From Pseudohalioglobus sediminis (lineage in GTDB: Bacteria; Pseudomonadota; Gammaproteobacteria; Pseudomonadales; Halieaceae): a stretch of 64,000 nt of DNA. A model generated the notes under the pieces. The model was given only the letters and a program-made list of their open reading frames with translations. It made no database searches and was not told where the DNA came from. The DNA lies in assembly GCF_008370495.1 (NCBI RefSeq), contig NZ_VTUX01000005.1, positions 124,001-188,000 on the forward strand, in the 5' to 3' direction. Made by a program: the position numbers and the translations under genes. This document shows, piece by piece, positions 34,852-44,103 of the stretch (position 1 is the stretch's first letter; the number at the start of each line of letters is the position of its first letter).

Positions 34852-35658
34852 TTATCGCTCCTGAACGCTCCACTCGGGCCTGCGCTTTTCCGCGAATGCG
34901 CTCAGCCCTTCCTTCGCTTCATCTCCCAGCATGCAATCGGCGAACTGTTCGGCAGCGAAACGCACCAGCGCGTCGCCATCCAGTTGCGCGGTGGCATTGA
35001 TGATTTTCTTGGTGGCGGCGATCGCGGCCGGCGCGCCGCGGCGGGCCTGGGCCAGTAGTTCCGCCGCCCTGGCATCCAGCGCGGCAGTATCGTCGACCAC
35101 AAAGTGGGCAAACCCCAGGCGCCCGGCTTCCTCACCATCGAAGGACGCCGCGGTGAGCAACAGCCGCCGTGCCTCCGATTCACCAATGCGCTTGATGACG
35201 ACCGGGGTGATCTGTGCCGGCGGAATACCCAGAGTTACCTCGCTCAGGGCATACCGGGCATCAGCGGTGGTCACCACCACGTCTGCCAGGCAGGACAGAC
35301 CAAGACCTCCGGCCATTGCAGCACCCTCGATCAACACGATAAACAACTGGGGCAGGGTATGGATCGCCTTCATCAGGCGACCAAAGTCGGCGTTGAAACG
35401 CACGATATCCTCGCGCGAGGACTCGCCCTGGAACACGGTTTTGAACATCTTCAAATCACCACCGGCACAGAACACCCCGCCCTTGCCGCGCAGGATTACG
35501 AAGCGAATATCCGCCTCGCCGGGCAGGGCCTCCAGCACCCGGGCCAGGTCGTCAGCGACCTCCGCTGACAAGGCGTTGCGAACCTCCGGCCGGTTGAACC
35601 AGATAGTGAGGGTATCGGCATCCTGTTGCAGCAGGATATGGTTGACGTTGGGTAGCAT
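34852..35658 (-). CDS. Enoyl-CoA hydratase/isomerase (AtuE- or methylglutaconyl-CoA hydratase-like)
   Basis: This is a 268-residue crotonase-fold enzyme with FNRPEVRNALS and the oxyanion-hole/ligand block EGAAMAGGLGLSCLADVVV. TLGIPPAQITPVVI is the usual second half. In this setting it should hydrate the product of the carboxylase, isohexenylglutaconyl-CoA in the terpene route or 3-methylglutaconyl-CoA in leucine breakdown. It lies between the carboxylase beta and alpha genes on the same strand. Confidence 0.88.
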   Translation of the reverse strand: MLPNVNHILLQQDADTLTIWFNRPEVRNALSAEVADDLARVLEALPGEADIRFVILRGKGGVFCAGGDLKMFKTVFQGESSREDIVRFNADFGRLMKAIHTLPQLFIVLIEGAAMAGGLGLSCLADVVVTTADARYALSEVTLGIPPAQITPVVIKRIGESEARRLLLTAASFDGEEAGRLGFAHFVVDDTAALDARAAELLAQARRGAPAAIAATKKIINATAQLDGDALVRFAAEQFADCMLGDEAKEGLSAFAEKRRPEWSVQER

Positions 35659-35706
35659 AGCGCTCCTCGTGGCGGGTTTTCGGTTCAGGCGAGTGGCCGG
35701 GCCCGG

Positions 35707-37329
35707 CTACATGCGACCGACACCAAAGGTGTTGGGATGGGTTTTGCGCTGGCGCGCTTCCCAGCAGGTCTGCAGCACAAAACCGAGCACTTTACGGGTA
35801 TCGCGTGGGTCGATAATGCCGTCATCGAGCATGCGACCGGAGGTGTAGAACGCATCGGACTGCTTGTCAAAATGGGCAATGATCTGCGCTTCCTGCTGTT
35901 CGATGACCTCATCGGGAATCTCGATGCCCTTGCGCTTTGCGCCTGCCAGCATCACCTGGGACATGGTCCTGGCAGCGGATTCGCCCCCCATCACCCCGAC
36001 ATTGATGTTGGGCCAGCTGAAAATGAAATCCGGGTTGTAGCCCTGTCCGCACATACCGTAGTTTCCGGCGCCGAAACTGGCGCCGATCATGAAGGTAATG
36101 CGCGGCACCCGGGTATTGGTAACCGCCTGTATCATTTTAGCGCCGTGCTTGATCATGCCGCCCTGCTCCACCTCGGTGCCCACCATGTAGCCGGTGATGT
36201 TCTGCAGGAACACCAGCGGTATGTCGGCCTGGTCGCAAAGCTGGATAAACTGGGCTGTTTTGGTGGCGCCGGCATTGTCGATGGGGCCGTTGTTGCCGAT
36301 GATGCCGACCGGCATACCGTACACTTTTGCCTGCATGCACACCGTGGCCGGACCATAACCCGGCTTGAAATCCAGGATATCGGAGCCGTCGACCACGCGT
36401 GCAACCACTTCCCGCACATCGTAGGGCTGGCGGTAGTCTGCAGGCACGACACCAGCCAGTTCGTCGATATCGTAAACAGGTTCGGCAAAATCCTGTGGTG
36501 GTAGCTGCGGACACAGGCGGTTCCACTCCAGTCGATCGACGAGTTCCCGACAGATGGCGATGCCGTGAGCGTCGTCCTCGGCCAGATACTCCACCAGCCC
36601 GGATACCCTGGAATGCATCTCCGCTCCACCGAGTTCCTCGTCATTGGCTTCTTCCCCGGTGGCGGCTTTCAACAGTGCCGGGCCGGCCAGGTAGGCCTTG
36701 CCGTTACCCTTCACGCCGATCACGTAGTCACTCATGCCCGGCATGTAAGCGCCACCGGCGGCGGAGGCACCATGCAGGACAACAAACGTGGGCACGCCGG
36801 CGGCACTCAGCCGCGCCAGCCGAGCAAAGACGCCACCGCCATCAATCCACATTTCCACCTCGTATTCGAGCAGGTTGGCACCCGCACTTTCCACCAGGTG
36901 GATAAAGGGCAGTTTTTTCTCGCGCGCGATATCCATGGCCCGGTTGGCCTTCTTGGTGGACAGGGCGGTCATGGCCCCGGCATTGATACCGGAGTCATCC
37001 ACCATCACCATGCAGCGGGCACCGCCCACATAACCGATACCGACAATGGTGCTGGAGCCGGGAATCGACTGCTCCCGGTCGGCTGTGTCCACGGTAAAAC
37101 CGGCCATGTTCATCAGTTCCAGGAACGGCATACCCGGGTCCAGTATGCGTACCAGCCGCTCGCGCGGCAGTAGTTGTCCCCGCTTCTCAAACCGCGGCAG
37201 GCTTTTGTCCGACAGGGCTGCGGCCCGCCCGACCACATCCTGCAGGGTCCCAATCGCGTCGAGCATGTCCGCACGGTTCCTGCGGAAGGCCTCGGAATTC
37301 GGGTTTACGCGGGATTGGAATTGCGTCAT
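35707..37329 (-). CDS. Biotin-dependent acyl-CoA carboxylase beta subunit (carboxyltransferase)
   Basis: This 540-residue carboxyltransferase transfers CO2 from biotin to a 3-methyl-branched enoyl-CoA. It has the two crotonase-like halves of the AccD/PccB/MccB family: SGINAGAMTALSTKKANRAM and ASAAGGAYMPGMSDYVI in the first, NITGYMVGTEVEQGG and ASFGAGNYGMCG in the second. It ends HPNTFGVGRM, much like MccB and AtuC. Whether the acyl pocket fits methylcrotonyl or geranyl depends on a known Phe/Gly difference that I could not place safely by eye. It lies 24 bases downstream of the AtuA-like gene. Confidence 0.92.
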   Translation of the reverse strand: MTQFQSRVNPNSEAFRRNRADMLDAIGTLQDVVGRAAALSDKSLPRFEKRGQLLPRERLVRILDPGMPFLELMNMAGFTVDTADREQSIPGSSTIVGIGYVGGARCMVMVDDSGINAGAMTALSTKKANRAMDIAREKKLPFIHLVESAGANLLEYEVEMWIDGGGVFARLARLSAAGVPTFVVLHGASAAGGAYMPGMSDYVIGVKGNGKAYLAGPALLKAATGEEANDEELGGAEMHSRVSGLVEYLAEDDAHGIAICRELVDRLEWNRLCPQLPPQDFAEPVYDIDELAGVVPADYRQPYDVREVVARVVDGSDILDFKPGYGPATVCMQAKVYGMPVGIIGNNGPIDNAGATKTAQFIQLCDQADIPLVFLQNITGYMVGTEVEQGGMIKHGAKMIQAVTNTRVPRITFMIGASFGAGNYGMCGQGYNPDFIFSWPNINVGVMGGESAARTMSQVMLAGAKRKGIEIPDEVIEQQEAQIIAHFDKQSDAFYTSGRMLDDGIIDPRDTRKVLGFVLQTCWEARQRKTHPNTFGVGRM

Positions 37330-37353
37330 GGAATCGTCCTCAAGGGCCCCGTT

Positions 37354-39168
37354 TCAGAGGGTGTTCAGGTTGAATCGGTGGGCCAGCTCGGCCGGTACCT
37401 GTACCGGCTCCGTCAGCAACAACTGGGCATAACCCTTGCCCTGGGCGTCAGTGCGCAGGCTGGCGATGCCGCCACCCCCCAGCACGTCGTGCAGCAGGAA
37501 GTTGAAGGCATGGCTGCCCGGCAGGAAGAAACGCTCCACCGGCGTGCCCTGGCCCGGCGCCAGGAAATGGCTGAAGTATTCGGCCACACGCTGCGCCGGC
37601 AATTGCGCAGCAATATAGGGCACGAATTCCGGGTGGCGGGCGATGATCCCGATATTGGCCTTACTGCCTTTATCGCCGCTGCGACCCCATGCCAGCGCTT
37701 CCAGGCTGACACTCACAGCATCGTCACCTGTGAGAGCTTCAGGTGCCTCATGCAGGGCTTCCTGATGTTTGTAAATACTTACTTCAGATTCATCAACGAC
37801 GATACTTGATGTTTCGGTTTCCACTGTGACGGCGATTTCACGCCTTGGTAACAACATGGAAAACAGGCGTACCACCGGCGAAGGCTTTGGCCGGGCGCCG
37901 GCGAAAGCGGTCAGTCCGGGTGGCGCGGTCAGCGCCATACCCACCATCTCCTTAAGCAGGATCGCCACACCCTTAGGGCTGGCATGCCTGGCCGCAATTT
38001 TGACATCCACCTCACGCACACGCCCGACCTGACGCGCTGCACCGAAGTGGGATTCGGCGCCAATCACTTCTATGGATGTCTCCGTAAAATCGTCGAGGCC
38101 CGCGCGGGCGAGTATCGCCCGGGAGCGATCGAACACGGACTCGGCAAATCGCTGTGCCTTGGTATCCGCATCGCGACCATACATGGTCCAGACGTTGCCG
38201 GCGCGAAAACCGTCTGCGAAGGTCGCGCTGACTTTGTAATCTGCAGGCGCCCCGAGACCGCGGGCACCGGACACCGCTACACGGTCTGCTGCCAGCTGGC
38301 GCAATTCGACCTGGCTGAAGTCGCAGACCACGTCCGGTAACTGGTAAGCCTGCGGATTGCCGATCTCGTAGAGCATCTGCTCCGCCACGGTGCCCACAGT
38401 CACCGCCCCGCCGGTTCCCTGCGGCTTGGTAATCACCACGTTCGCCGCCGCATCGATCTCCGCCATGGGGTAACCGGCCTCGGAGAGGCTGTCGATAACC
38501 GTTTCCCAGTCAGTGAAGTTGCCGCCGGTTGCCTGGGTGCCGCATTCCAGCAGGTGGCCGGCCAGGCTGCCCTGGGCCAGTTTGTTGTAGTCATCCCGCT
38601 GCCAGCCAAAAGCATGGATACAGGCGCCCAGCGTCACGGCGCTGTCAACACAGCGGCCGGTAATAACAATATCCGCGCCCGTATCCAGCGCCCGGGCTAT
38701 CGGGAAGGCGCCCAGGTAAGCGTTGATGCTGGCGATTTTTTCAGGGTCGGGGAAGTCATCACCGGAAAACATCTCCACTGCGTTGCCGGCAGCGAACTGT
38801 TCGGCCCGGTGCGTGAGGTCATCACCCAACACTACCGCAACGCTGAGATCGAGGCCCTGCTCCCTGATCAGTGCCCTCGCCGCCTCGGCGCAGGAACGGG
38901 GATTGACGCCTCCGGCATTGGCAATCACCTTCACGCCCTGGTCAGCGATCTGTTTCAGGTTGGGTTTCAGTACCGCGGTTATGAAATCGGTGGCGTAACC
39001 CATATTGCCGTCCGCCGCCCGCGCGCGCGCCATAATCGACATGGTAATTTCGGCCAGGTAATCGTAAACCAGATAGTCCAGTTCAGCGGATGCCAGCAGT
39101 TGCGGCGTGGCAAGGGCCGCGTCACCCCAAAAACCGGATGCACCGCCGACACAGATGCTATCTTGCAT
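37354..39168 (-). CDS. Acyclic terpene utilisation AtuA-family protein (DUF1446)
   Basis: This is a 604-residue protein in two parts: an N-terminal DUF1446 domain (about 1-440, opening SICVGGASGFWGD, with NAGGVNPRSCAEA) and a C-terminal AtuA-like ferredoxin-fold domain (about 490-590, LAWGRSGDKGSKANIGI). AtuA is required for citronellol/geraniol breakdown in Pseudomonas, but its reaction is unproven. Here it heads a minus-strand run of carboxylase, hydratase and dehydrogenase genes, the same company as in the atu cluster. The start MQDSICVGG fits the family; 16 further codons upstream are open. It diverges from a TetR regulator. Confidence 0.88.
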   Translation of the reverse strand: MQDSICVGGASGFWGDAALATPQLLASAELDYLVYDYLAEITMSIMARARAADGNMGYATDFITAVLKPNLKQIADQGVKVIANAGGVNPRSCAEAARALIREQGLDLSVAVVLGDDLTHRAEQFAAGNAVEMFSGDDFPDPEKIASINAYLGAFPIARALDTGADIVITGRCVDSAVTLGACIHAFGWQRDDYNKLAQGSLAGHLLECGTQATGGNFTDWETVIDSLSEAGYPMAEIDAAANVVITKPQGTGGAVTVGTVAEQMLYEIGNPQAYQLPDVVCDFSQVELRQLAADRVAVSGARGLGAPADYKVSATFADGFRAGNVWTMYGRDADTKAQRFAESVFDRSRAILARAGLDDFTETSIEVIGAESHFGAARQVGRVREVDVKIAARHASPKGVAILLKEMVGMALTAPPGLTAFAGARPKPSPVVRLFSMLLPRREIAVTVETETSSIVVDESEVSIYKHQEALHEAPEALTGDDAVSVSLEALAWGRSGDKGSKANIGIIARHPEFVPYIAAQLPAQRVAEYFSHFLAPGQGTPVERFFLPGSHAFNFLLHDVLGGGGIASLRTDAQGKGYAQLLLTEPVQVPAELAHRFNLNTL

Positions 39169-39215
39169 AGACCCAACCTTTACTGTGAACAGCGAGGGTG
39201 AAAAACCGTCGCCCA

Positions 39216-39245
39216 TTGAAAGCTATTGCGATACTATATTATTAT
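39216..39245 (+). promoter_or_regulatory. Candidate promoter of the TetR gene within the divergent atu-like/tetR region
   Basis: TTGAAA (39216-39221) and TATTAT (39240-39245) are 18 bases apart, each one base off the sigma-70 consensus, about 55 bases upstream of the TetR start. On the minus strand TTGAGC-N17-TAGTAT overlaps the same AT-rich core and could drive the AtuA-like gene. A short GATA/TATC symmetry lies within the core. One repressor dimer here could control both directions. Confidence 0.4.
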
Positions 39246-39299
39246 CAAGTAACGCTCAAATAATTTCCAGGCCGTCCGAAAAAGCCTGACAGGGTGCTC

Positions 39300-40025
39300 A
39301 TGCAGAAAGCGGATAAGAACAAGTCACGTACCCGGCTCGAACAGCGTGAGGCCGACATCATTGATGCGGCCACCAGCCTGTTTGCGGAGGAAGGCTTCCA
39401 CGGCACCTCCACTCGCAAGATTGCCGCAGCGGCCGGTGTCTCCGAGGGTACCCTGTTCCATTATTTCAGCACCAAGAACGCACTGCTGCTGGCCATACTC
39501 GACGAGTTTTACGAGCAGCTGACAGCATCGGCGAGAACCGTCACCGACGAAGTCATGGGCACCCGGGAGCGCCTGCTGCTGCTGGCCAAGAATCACCTGC
39601 GCGCGCTGATGGAAAACCAGGCGCTGATGATGCGCCTGATACAGGTGTACCTGGCCGTGGACAGGAACTACTACAAGGACTACCGTAATTCTCCTATTCA
39701 TGAGTTTAACTACCGTTACACCCGGGTCTTTGACAACGTTATTCGTGAAGGTATGGAGCGGGGCTACATCCGCCCCGACCTGGAACTGTCCGCCATACGC
39801 GACCTCTTCTTCGGGGGCCTGGAATACGGCATGCGTACGCTGATGGGTCGGAAATACAACAACAACCAGGTCGCCGCCTATGTTGAGGCGATCGTTGAAC
39901 CGTTATGGCAAAGCATGCAGGTCGGCACGGGTACGGCAGGTGATATGGTTGCAGATAAACCCCTGCATGACACACTGGAACGACTCGAAGCTGTCGCCAT
40001 GCGTCTGGAAAAAGCGGTGCCCTGA
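39300..40025 (+). CDS. TetR-family transcriptional regulator
   Basis: This is a 241-residue TetR-type repressor. The N-terminal HTH reads IIDAATSLFAEEGFHGTSTRKIAAAAGVSEGTLFHYF, given here only to locate the fold at about 15-55. The rest is a helical ligand-binding domain, which in fatty-acid and terpene regulators senses an acyl-CoA. The ATG at 39300 has AGGG five bases upstream; a GTG two codons earlier is also in frame. It diverges from the AtuA-like gene and probably represses that cluster and itself. Its stop directly abuts the next gene. Confidence 0.88.
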   Translation: MQKADKNKSRTRLEQREADIIDAATSLFAEEGFHGTSTRKIAAAAGVSEGTLFHYFSTKNALLLAILDEFYEQLTASARTVTDEVMGTRERLLLLAKNHLRALMENQALMMRLIQVYLAVDRNYYKDYRNSPIHEFNYRYTRVFDNVIREGMERGYIRPDLELSAIRDLFFGGLEYGMRTLMGRKYNNNQVAAYVEAIVEPLWQSMQVGTGTAGDMVADKPLHDTLERLEAVAMRLEKAVP

Positions 40026-40616
40026 ATGTCTGCATACCTCGCTGAAATACTGCCTTACTGGCATCAACACATCGATCAACCCGACCTGCCCGCTGCGGCG
40101 CGATTCAACGCCTGGTACCAGGTGGACGATGGCACACTGGCCGAACGCTTCGGCGACCTGGTGGAAACCCTGCTGGAACAGCCGGACGGCGCACGCGATA
40201 TGCCTAACACGGCCGCCACCGTGATCGTGCTGGACCAGATCACCCGCAAACTGTTCGGACACAGCACCCGGACCTATGCCGCGCACCAGGCTGCAGCGCA
40301 GATAGCTGGCCCGGTGCTGGTCAGTGACAAGCGCAGGCAATTACAACTCATCGAACAGATTGCACTGGCTATGACGCTCGGCAACACAGAAGAACTGTCC
40401 TGGCACGATGCCGCCCTGGCCTGGTTTACACAGGCTGAAACCGAGAACGGGGACGACGAACGCGAATTGCTGCAAGCATTTCGCGACATCGCTGAACGTC
40501 GCCGGGAGATTATTCGCCAGTTCGGGCGCTTCCCCCTGCGCAACACTGTCCTCGGACGCAGCAGCACACCGGGTGAAGCCTACTTTGTCGTCGGCACCGG
40601 CTGCGAGTTCGGCTGA
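40026..40616 (+). CDS. DUF924-family protein
   Basis: This is a 196-residue soluble, helical protein of the DUF924 family. The recognisable blocks are VLDQITRKLFGHSTRTYAAH in the middle and FGRFPLRNTVLGRSSTPGE near the end. Its ATG follows the TetR stop with no gap, so it is in the same transcript. The biochemical role of DUF924 is not known to me. Compared with typical members, the LDQFPRN block is altered to LDQITRK. Confidence 0.8.
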   Translation: MSAYLAEILPYWHQHIDQPDLPAAARFNAWYQVDDGTLAERFGDLVETLLEQPDGARDMPNTAATVIVLDQITRKLFGHSTRTYAAHQAAAQIAGPVLVSDKRRQLQLIEQIALAMTLGNTEELSWHDAALAWFTQAETENGDDERELLQAFRDIAERRREIIRQFGRFPLRNTVLGRSSTPGEAYFVVGTGCEFG

Positions 40617-40787
40617 CACAGTATCCGCGAGAACCCGGCACCCCAACTGACACCAGGTATTTTTATCAATCCAGGCACGAGCCAGGAATACTGCCCGTGC
40701 TGGTGCGGGTTTCGTTGCCGGCAATTGCTGTATTCTCTCTGCATGTACTAAGTTCTGCCTAAACGCGTAAACGGGAGTGCGCTCTGT

Positions 40788-41417
40788 ATGTACTACGGTG
40801 AGAGACTGAACAGCATCAGTCATCTGGTCGGCGCCGTACTGGCCCTGATCGCTCTGGGTGCGCTACTGGCCACGGGGATCCAGACACGTGATCCCAGAAT
40901 CATCGTAGGCTTCACTACCTTCGGACTGACACTGGTTTTGCTGTATACCATGTCGACGCTGTACCACAGTTTCCAGGGGCCTCGACTGAAGAACGTATTC
41001 CAGGTACTGGATCATGTTTCGATCTATCTTCTAATCGCGGGCACCTATACGCCGTTTATGCTTGTCAGCATGCGCAGCGGTAGCGGCCAGTTGATTCTTT
41101 CACTGGTGTGGACCCTGGCTATTGTCGGCATCATCTCTGAACTGGTGTTTTCTGGGAGAGTCGTCAAGATCATCCAGGTTATCATTTATCTGGGTATGGG
41201 TTGGGCGTGCACGCTCGACATGGCCAGTCTCAGGTCTTTGCTTCCGACAGCCGGGTTCTGGTGGCTGTTTGTGGGGGGCATGGCGTACACAACAGGTATT
41301 ATTTTTTATCTACTGGACAAAGTGAATTGGCTCAATCACGCGCACGGAATCTGGCATCTGTTTGTGCTGGTGGGTTCCGCATGCCACTTTGTTGCTGTCG
41401 TTGGCTACCTGAGGTGA
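40788..41417 (+). CDS. Hemolysin III / PAQR-family membrane protein
   Basis: This is a 209-residue protein with seven membrane helices of the hemolysin III (YqfA/TrhA) family, related to eukaryotic PAQR receptors. The conserved polar residues likely to form a metal site are present: ERLNSISHLVG at the start, STLYHS and LDHVSIYLLIAGTYTPF in the middle, and HAHGIWHLFVLVGSACHF at the end. Members have been linked to membrane-lipid homeostasis; despite the name it need not be a haemolysin. The 3' end overlaps the convergent ChaC gene by 13 bases. Confidence 0.9.
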   Translation: MYYGERLNSISHLVGAVLALIALGALLATGIQTRDPRIIVGFTTFGLTLVLLYTMSTLYHSFQGPRLKNVFQVLDHVSIYLLIAGTYTPFMLVSMRSGSGQLILSLVWTLAIVGIISELVFSGRVVKIIQVIIYLGMGWACTLDMASLRSLLPTAGFWWLFVGGMAYTTGIIFYLLDKVNWLNHAHGIWHLFVLVGSACHFVAVVGYLR

Positions 41418-41965
41418 CACGGTGTTGCGGCGAGAAGCAGCGCCAGTTCATGGACATGAGGGTCATCGTCCCCCAGTTCATTGAGCGCATCAGCCAGTTG
41501 CAGTACATAATCACGGTTACTGCCACTGGGGCCATGGGCGGCAGCAATATGTTGAGCCAGTTGCGGCATCGTCGCCGGTCCGAGAAAAGCGGGGTTATCC
41601 TGGTCGGCGACATACAGCATGCCCGGTACCTGTAAGGATTCAGCTGCCAGGGTAATGGTAACGGGTTCACGCTGGTAACCGTTCTTTTCCCGATAATCCA
41701 GGTGTTCAAAGACCCGGTGTTCCACCAGGTAGGCGACGCCCCTGCAAATAACGCCGGGAGAAGGAATCAGGGTAACCACGCGACCGGGGGATTCAGGTGT
41801 ACCGCGGTGGTCGTGAGAGCCTTGCCAGAAACGGCGCTTCCAACCGCGAATGCTGGCAACTTCCCGTCGCAGATAGGGGAAGTCGACTTTGTATATCAGC
41901 GAACCATACCCAAACACCCAGGTCGGTTCGGAGAGGCTGCGCTGTGGTTTCACCTTTAACGTCAT
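41405..41965 (-). CDS. Gamma-glutamylcyclotransferase, ChaC type
   Basis: This is a 186-residue ChaC-like enzyme, expected to cleave glutathione to 5-oxoproline and Cys-Gly in the cytosol. It has the substrate-binding loop WVFGYGSLIYK near the N-terminus and the catalytic Glu in YREKNGY. GGAGA lies upstream of the ATG. It is third in a minus-strand series after a phosphotransferase and a phosphatase gene, and it overlaps the hemolysin III gene end by 13 bases. Confidence 0.88.
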   Translation of the reverse strand: MTLKVKPQRSLSEPTWVFGYGSLIYKVDFPYLRREVASIRGWKRRFWQGSHDHRGTPESPGRVVTLIPSPGVICRGVAYLVEHRVFEHLDYREKNGYQREPVTITLAAESLQVPGMLYVADQDNPAFLGPATMPQLAQHIAAAHGPSGSNRDYVLQLADALNELGDDDPHVHELALLLAATPCHLR

Positions 41966-42045
41966 TGGGGGCTATCTCCTGTGCGGGTCTCTACCATCGC
42001 GGCCTTGATAACGCGCGCCACTATCGCCAGGGCGGTTCCGGAAAA

Positions 42046-43071
42046 TCACTGGTGAAGGTAGCGCTGCTTGAGCAGGTCGCGTTTGGCCTCATCCAGGTCC
42101 AGGGCAGTGGAGTAAAAGTGTTCTTTTGATCGGTAGTGTTTACGAATCTCTGCAAAGCAGGCATGCAGGTACTCCGGGCGCACCTCCATCAGTGAGCGCA
42201 GCACCTCTGCGGGCACCCCCTCTCCGGCCTGGTCGGTAAATTCGCTGGCCAGGCGTTCTACCTCCTGATCGATGGGCAGGTAGCGATTGGTGAGCAGATA
42301 ATCCTCCACGATGGCGTCTTCATCGACGCCCAGCACATCCAGGATCAGGGCGGCGCCAAAGCCGGTGCGGTCTTTCCCTGAAGCACAGTGGATCAGCGTC
42401 GGTCGATCACCGGCAAGGATAAGGCGAAACATTTCCGCGTACTGCGGCATCTGGTTGGCCACCAGGTCTCGATTCATCTCCTGCATAAATTCGGCCGCGT
42501 CATCGACCGCAATAATGCCCTGGTGCAGGTTTTCCATGAAATTACTGCGACTACCCGGCGTGACCGGGAGGCTGGCGTAGTCATGTGCACTGTCGTGTCC
42601 CAGGAAGGTGGGGTCAAGTTCCTGCTCAACAATCTGGCGAAAATCGCAAACCAGGGTGAGACCCAGCCTGCGAACGTAGTGCATGTCTGCTTCGGTCAGG
42701 GTGGACAGCTTGCTGGAGCGGTAGAGTTTTCCCCATTTCAACCGGCGACCGCAGGCCGCTTCATAACCACCGAGGTCTCGAAAATTCGGCGTGCCCGAGA
42801 GACTGAGTTTTCTTTCTGCAAGGATGGCACCGTCGCCGTTCTCCGCCTCGAGGTAAAAGTAGTGACGCACTGACTTATCCGGATTGGATAACAATGCGTG
42901 CTGGTCGCTGGTTTGCAGCACCGGGGCGCCGGGGTGCTCACCACGGTAAAAAAACTCGGCATCATCGCTCATGTAGACAGACACGCGCTGGCCGGGCGCC
43001 TTGGTCGCCCAGCGAATCTCGTAGTCTCCATCGAGATTGCGCTCAACGTGACAGGCATTCAGGTCAAACAT
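42046..43071 (-). CDS. Tyrosine/dual-specificity protein phosphatase (Y_phosphatase3)
   Basis: This is a 341-residue protein with an N-terminal domain of about 90 residues, possibly an Ig-like or FN3-like fold (YEIRWATKAPGQRVSVYMSD). It is followed by FRDLGGY, typical of this phosphatase family, and the P-loop HCASGKDRTG (Cys-x5-Arg). Related enzymes remove phosphate from protein Tyr/Ser/Thr or from phosphoinositides. It starts 15 bases after the stop of an aminoglycoside-phosphotransferase-like kinase gene, so the pair is probably co-expressed. Confidence 0.88.
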   Translation of the reverse strand: MFDLNACHVERNLDGDYEIRWATKAPGQRVSVYMSDDAEFFYRGEHPGAPVLQTSDQHALLSNPDKSVRHYFYLEAENGDGAILAERKLSLSGTPNFRDLGGYEAACGRRLKWGKLYRSSKLSTLTEADMHYVRRLGLTLVCDFRQIVEQELDPTFLGHDSAHDYASLPVTPGSRSNFMENLHQGIIAVDDAAEFMQEMNRDLVANQMPQYAEMFRLILAGDRPTLIHCASGKDRTGFGAALILDVLGVDEDAIVEDYLLTNRYLPIDQEVERLASEFTDQAGEGVPAEVLRSLMEVRPEYLHACFAEIRKHYRSKEHFYSTALDLDEAKRDLLKQRYLHQ

Positions 43072-43086
43072 GGTGTCGGTGCGTGC

Positions 43087-44103
43087 TTAGTTTCTGAGTT
43101 TACGCAGCAGTCTTGGCACCAGCTTTTCCAGGCGCAGGATCGTGGCAAGGGCGAGATCTACCTGTTCCTGTCCGAGTTGGCGCTGTGCTGCGTCGCTTAG
43201 TTCTATGGAACGACCCACGTTGTACATGAGCCAGTTCACCCAGTCCCCCAGCACACAGTCGAAAGCGGCTTCCACCTCGTTGAAACGCCCATCGCCGCCG
43301 GCGCGAAGGTAGGAACGGATAAAACCGTCAAAAAGTGATTCATTGAAGTCCATGGTGATGCCGCTCCAATCCAGCGCCTCCAGGATAACTTCGTGGGTCG
43401 GGTTAAGCGGTCTGGCGGATTCCCAGTCTATCAGCAATGGCTCGTCAGAAGATATCCATAGAATGTTTTTGTGATCGAGGTCGCCGTGGCTGACGACAGT
43501 GTGGTTCGATAGCGCATCCACGGCCACGTTATGGCGGGCAACCAGGTTCTTGAACAGGGACAGGTATTCCTGCAATTCGCTGCTGCGACTGGAGTTTCTG
43601 CTGCGAGCAAACTCTACCAGCGCTTCTATTTTTTCCTGTTCATGCAGTTCTTTCTGCTCTGCAACGAGTCCGGGTACCTGCAGGTCGGCTCGATGTATCC
43701 TGGCAAAAATTGCCGCTACCTGGTCAACATGGCCGGGTGTTATGTCCTCTCGCGCCAGCGCACTTGCCGTGACCCATGGGTACACGAGATAGGCCTGGTC
43801 CTGGAGCTTGAGGAGATACTGGCCATCCACCTTGCGCGCAAACACCGCGGGTACATCGTGACTGGAGCAGGCCTCGGCTACTGACTCTGTCAATTCAAAC
43901 TGGCGTATGGCGTTGGCGTCTTCCAGGTCTATGTCATCAGCCAGCTGCTTGATAGCGAAGGTGTCCAGGTCGGTTTGTAACTGCCACATCCGGTGGTGGA
44001 ATCCCCCGGCCACAGATTCAAGCGCCTGTTGCGGCTCTCCCAGGGAAAAGTGCTCACAGATCTTGCCCAGGTGTTCTTGGTGGTCATCAAGCGGAGTTAA
44101 CAA
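43087..44103 (-). CDS. Aminoglycoside-phosphotransferase (APH)-fold kinase
   Basis: This is a 338-residue small-molecule kinase-like protein. Brenner's motif reads VVSHGDLDHKNILW and the metal-binding Asp follows in LLIDWESARP. The N-lobe shows GGFHHRMWQL and DTFAIKQL with the ATP-binding Lys. The start must be the TTG at 44103, preceded by AGGG at eight bases; no ATG or GTG fits. APH-fold enzymes phosphorylate choline, homoserine, sugars or antibiotics, and the substrate here is unknown. Pairing with a phosphatase is notable. Confidence 0.83.
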   Translation of the reverse strand: MLTPLDDHQEHLGKICEHFSLGEPQQALESVAGGFHHRMWQLQTDLDTFAIKQLADDIDLEDANAIRQFELTESVAEACSSHDVPAVFARKVDGQYLLKLQDQAYLVYPWVTASALAREDITPGHVDQVAAIFARIHRADLQVPGLVAEQKELHEQEKIEALVEFARSRNSSRSSELQEYLSLFKNLVARHNVAVDALSNHTVVSHGDLDHKNILWISSDEPLLIDWESARPLNPTHEVILEALDWSGITMDFNESLFDGFIRSYLRAGGDGRFNEVEAAFDCVLGDWVNWLMYNVGRSIELSDAAQRQLGQEQVDLALATILRLEKLVPRLLRKLRN

